Source: an uncultured bacterium
GTDB lineage: Bacteria; Actinomycetota; Actinomycetes; S36-B12; CAIYMF01
Assembly: GCA_903826575.1 (NCBI GenBank)
Contig: CAIKEU010000047.1
Coordinates: forward strand, 1-64,000
Direction of reading: 5' to 3'
Length of the DNA: 64,000 bases
Both the position numbers and the translations under genes were made by a program. Shown in pieces: positions 62,646 through 64,000 of this stretch (position 1 is its first letter; every line of letters begins with the position of its first letter). Below the pieces are notes generated by a model. It made no database searches and was not told the origin of the DNA. It was given only the letters and a program-made list of their open reading frames with translations.

Positions 62646-64000
62646 CAGATTCCACCTCGGATGATGGCCAACGCTTCATCGCGCACCTTCGTCATAGTTT
62701 CGACGTCGGGGCCTTCAGCGTTCAGACGCAAAAGCGGCTCAGTGTTGCTCGGACGTACGTTGAACCACCAAACGCGGCCAGATGCAGTGCGACCAGTCAC
62801 GGTTAATCCGTCGAGCTCGTCAAGCTCAATATCTGGACGGTCAGAGTAGGTTCGCTTGATCTCGGCGACAACACCGGCCTGATCCTTGACCGTTGTGTTG
62901 ATTTCACCAGACGGCACATAGCGGATGAACTCAGCAAGCAGACCCGACAGCGCGGTACCCGGCTCGGTTTCGCCAAGAGCGGCAAGGGTATGCAGCGCCG
63001 CGAGCATGCCCGAATCAGCGCGCCAGAAGTCGCGGAAGTAGAAATGCCCGGAGTGCTCGCCTCCGAAGATGGCCCCGGTTTCGGCCATTCTGGCTTTGAT
63101 AAATGAATGACCTACTCTCGTCCGAACAGGAATTCCGCCGTGTTCACGGACGATTTCCGGAACTGAAGCACTGGTAATCAAGTTGTGGATGATCGTTGAA
63201 CCAGGCTCCCGAGCAAGTTCGCGAACGGCAATCAACCCGGTAATGGTTGATGGGTCGACGATGTCGCCTTTCTCATCCACGACGAAGCAACGGTCCGCAT
63301 CTCCGTCGAAGGCAAGACCGATGTCGGCTCTATGTTCGAGAACCGCCCGTTGAAGATCCCGCATGTTCTCCGGGTCGATCGGATTGGCTTCGTGATTGGG
63401 AAAATTGCCGTCGAGTTCGAAGAACAGCGGATGTATCGTCAGCGGAAGCCCGGAAAGAACTGCCGGAACGGTGAAGCCACCCATCCCATTACCCGCATCG
63501 ACCACCACGGTTAGCGGACGGATCGAGCGCAGGTCTACCAGTCCGTGAAGGAACGCAGCGTAATCCGCGAGGATGTCTCGCTCGGACACGATCCCGGAGG
63601 GACCTACGGCCGTTGGTAATCCCTCGGCAGCCCATTGCTCGACACGAGATCTAATCTCGCGTAACCCCGACTCTTGGCCAACGGGGGATGCTCCGACGCG
63701 ACACAACTTGATGCCGTTGTACTTTGCTGGGTTGTGACTGGCGGTGAACATCGCGCCCGGCAGACCGAGTGATCCTGCCGCGTAGTACAGCTCATCGGTA
63801 GAAGCTAGGCCAATATCAATGACATCAACGCCACATCGTGTGACACCTTCAGCAAAAGCAGCCACCAACTCCGGGCCCGATGGGCGCATGTCCCTGCCAA
63901 CCACGACAGCCCCTGGCCCACCTGCGGACGTCGCAGCACCCACGACCTCGACGAACGCTGCCCCAACAAGTCGGGCTACTTCTGTATCTAAGTCATCAGG
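62645..64000 (-). CDS. manB: Phosphomannomutase/phosphoglucomutase, 5' end missing
   Basis: At least 452 codons, open to the right edge. The visible frame starts PDDLDTEVARLVGAAFVEVV, so only a short N-terminus (with the usual AYDIRG region) is outside. The phosphoserine loop is TASHNPAKYNG, the Mg2+ loop FDGDADRCFVVD and the sugar loop GGEHSGHFYFRD; the phosphate-binding end is RPSNTEPLLRLNAE. It interconverts mannose-6-P and mannose-1-P for GDP-mannose. First visible gene of the manB-Trm112-SIS-CDF string. Confidence 0.93.
   Translation of the reverse strand, partial: PDDLDTEVARLVGAAFVEVVGAATSAGGPGAVVVGRDMRPSGPELVAAFAEGVTRCGVDVIDIGLASTDELYYAAGSLGLPGAMFTASHNPAKYNGIKLCRVGASPVGQESGLREIRSRVEQWAAEGLPTAVGPSGIVSERDILADYAAFLHGLVDLRSIRPLTVVVDAGNGMGGFTVPAVLSGLPLTIHPLFFELDGNFPNHEANPIDPENMRDLQRAVLEHRADIGLAFDGDADRCFVVDEKGDIVDPSTITGLIAVRELAREPGSTIIHNLITSASVPEIVREHGGIPVRTRVGHSFIKARMAETGAIFGGEHSGHFYFRDFWRADSGMLAALHTLAALGETEPGTALSGLLAEFIRYVPSGEINTTVKDQAGVVAEIKRTYSDRPDIELDELDGLTVTGRTASGRVWWFNVRPSNTEPLLRLNAEGPDVETMTKVRDEALAIIRGGI

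Overview
This is a chromosomal segment of an actinomycete (Actinomycetota). The main evidence is gene content and order typical of that phylum: mtrA-mtrB-lpqB-comF-hpf, secA next to an Rv3235-family gene, manB / Trm112-like / SIS isomerase / CDF / ahcY, prfB-ftsE-ftsX-smpB-ssrA, the 180-kDa class NAD-glutamate dehydrogenase, an actinobacterial Tad pilus locus, a WS/DGAT acyltransferase and a DUF222-HNH gene. G+C looks like the upper fifties by eye, and GTG starts are common. Genus cannot be fixed from the window. No tRNA, rRNA, CRISPR array, intact insertion sequence or prophage was seen.

Layout. 0-8 kb is an accessory-looking patch: a DUF222/HNH gene cut by the left edge with a LexA-box-like site on its promoter, an EamA permease coupled to a TerB-COQ4 fusion, an SDR, a TMEM175-type channel gene interrupted by an in-frame TGA, a Phd-RelE toxin-antitoxin pair and a diaminopropionate ammonia-lyase. 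8-21 kb holds the trans-translation and division block (ssrA, smpB, an M23 hydrolase, ftsX, ftsE, prfB). It is interrupted between smpB and ssrA by a secreted propeller/FN3 protein, an FGGY kinase and a sphingosine-phosphate-lyase-like enzyme. 21-27 kb has a repeat-rich membrane protein and a tight Tad pilus operon (tadA, tadB, tadC, pilin, three TadE-like genes). The CpaE- and CpaB-like partners lie separately at 40-42 kb. 27-40 kb is amino-acid and lipid catabolism: NAD-glutamate dehydrogenase, P5C dehydrogenase, WS/DGAT, and a HAD / APH-kinase / acyl-CoA dehydrogenase trio that matches the modules of vertebrate ACAD10. 42-64 kb is core housekeeping: HTH protein, Rv3235-family protein, secA, acetyltransferase, YcaQ-like glycosylase, LuxR regulator, hpf, comF, lpqB, mtrB, mtrA, O-acyltransferase, CPBP protease, ahcY, CDF transporter, SIS isomerase, Trm112-like protein and manB (cut by the right edge).

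How they fit together. SmpB and tmRNA rescue stalled ribosomes, HPF hibernates them and PrfB terminates translation. FtsEX probably controls the neighbouring M23 hydrolase. Four 9-bp direct repeats upstream of that hydrolase resemble an MtrA-type site, which would tie it to the MtrAB system encoded 38 kb away.

Most worth checking: a one-base shift in a G5 run near the 3' end of secA; the TGA inside the TMEM175-like gene; three iterated copies of the tmRNA 3' end with terminators; the TerB-COQ4 fusion; the FGGY kinase / S1P-lyase pair; the split ACAD10 set; double sortase motifs in a small secreted protein; and several inverted or direct repeats in regulatory regions. Family names come from reading protein motifs by eye, without database searches.
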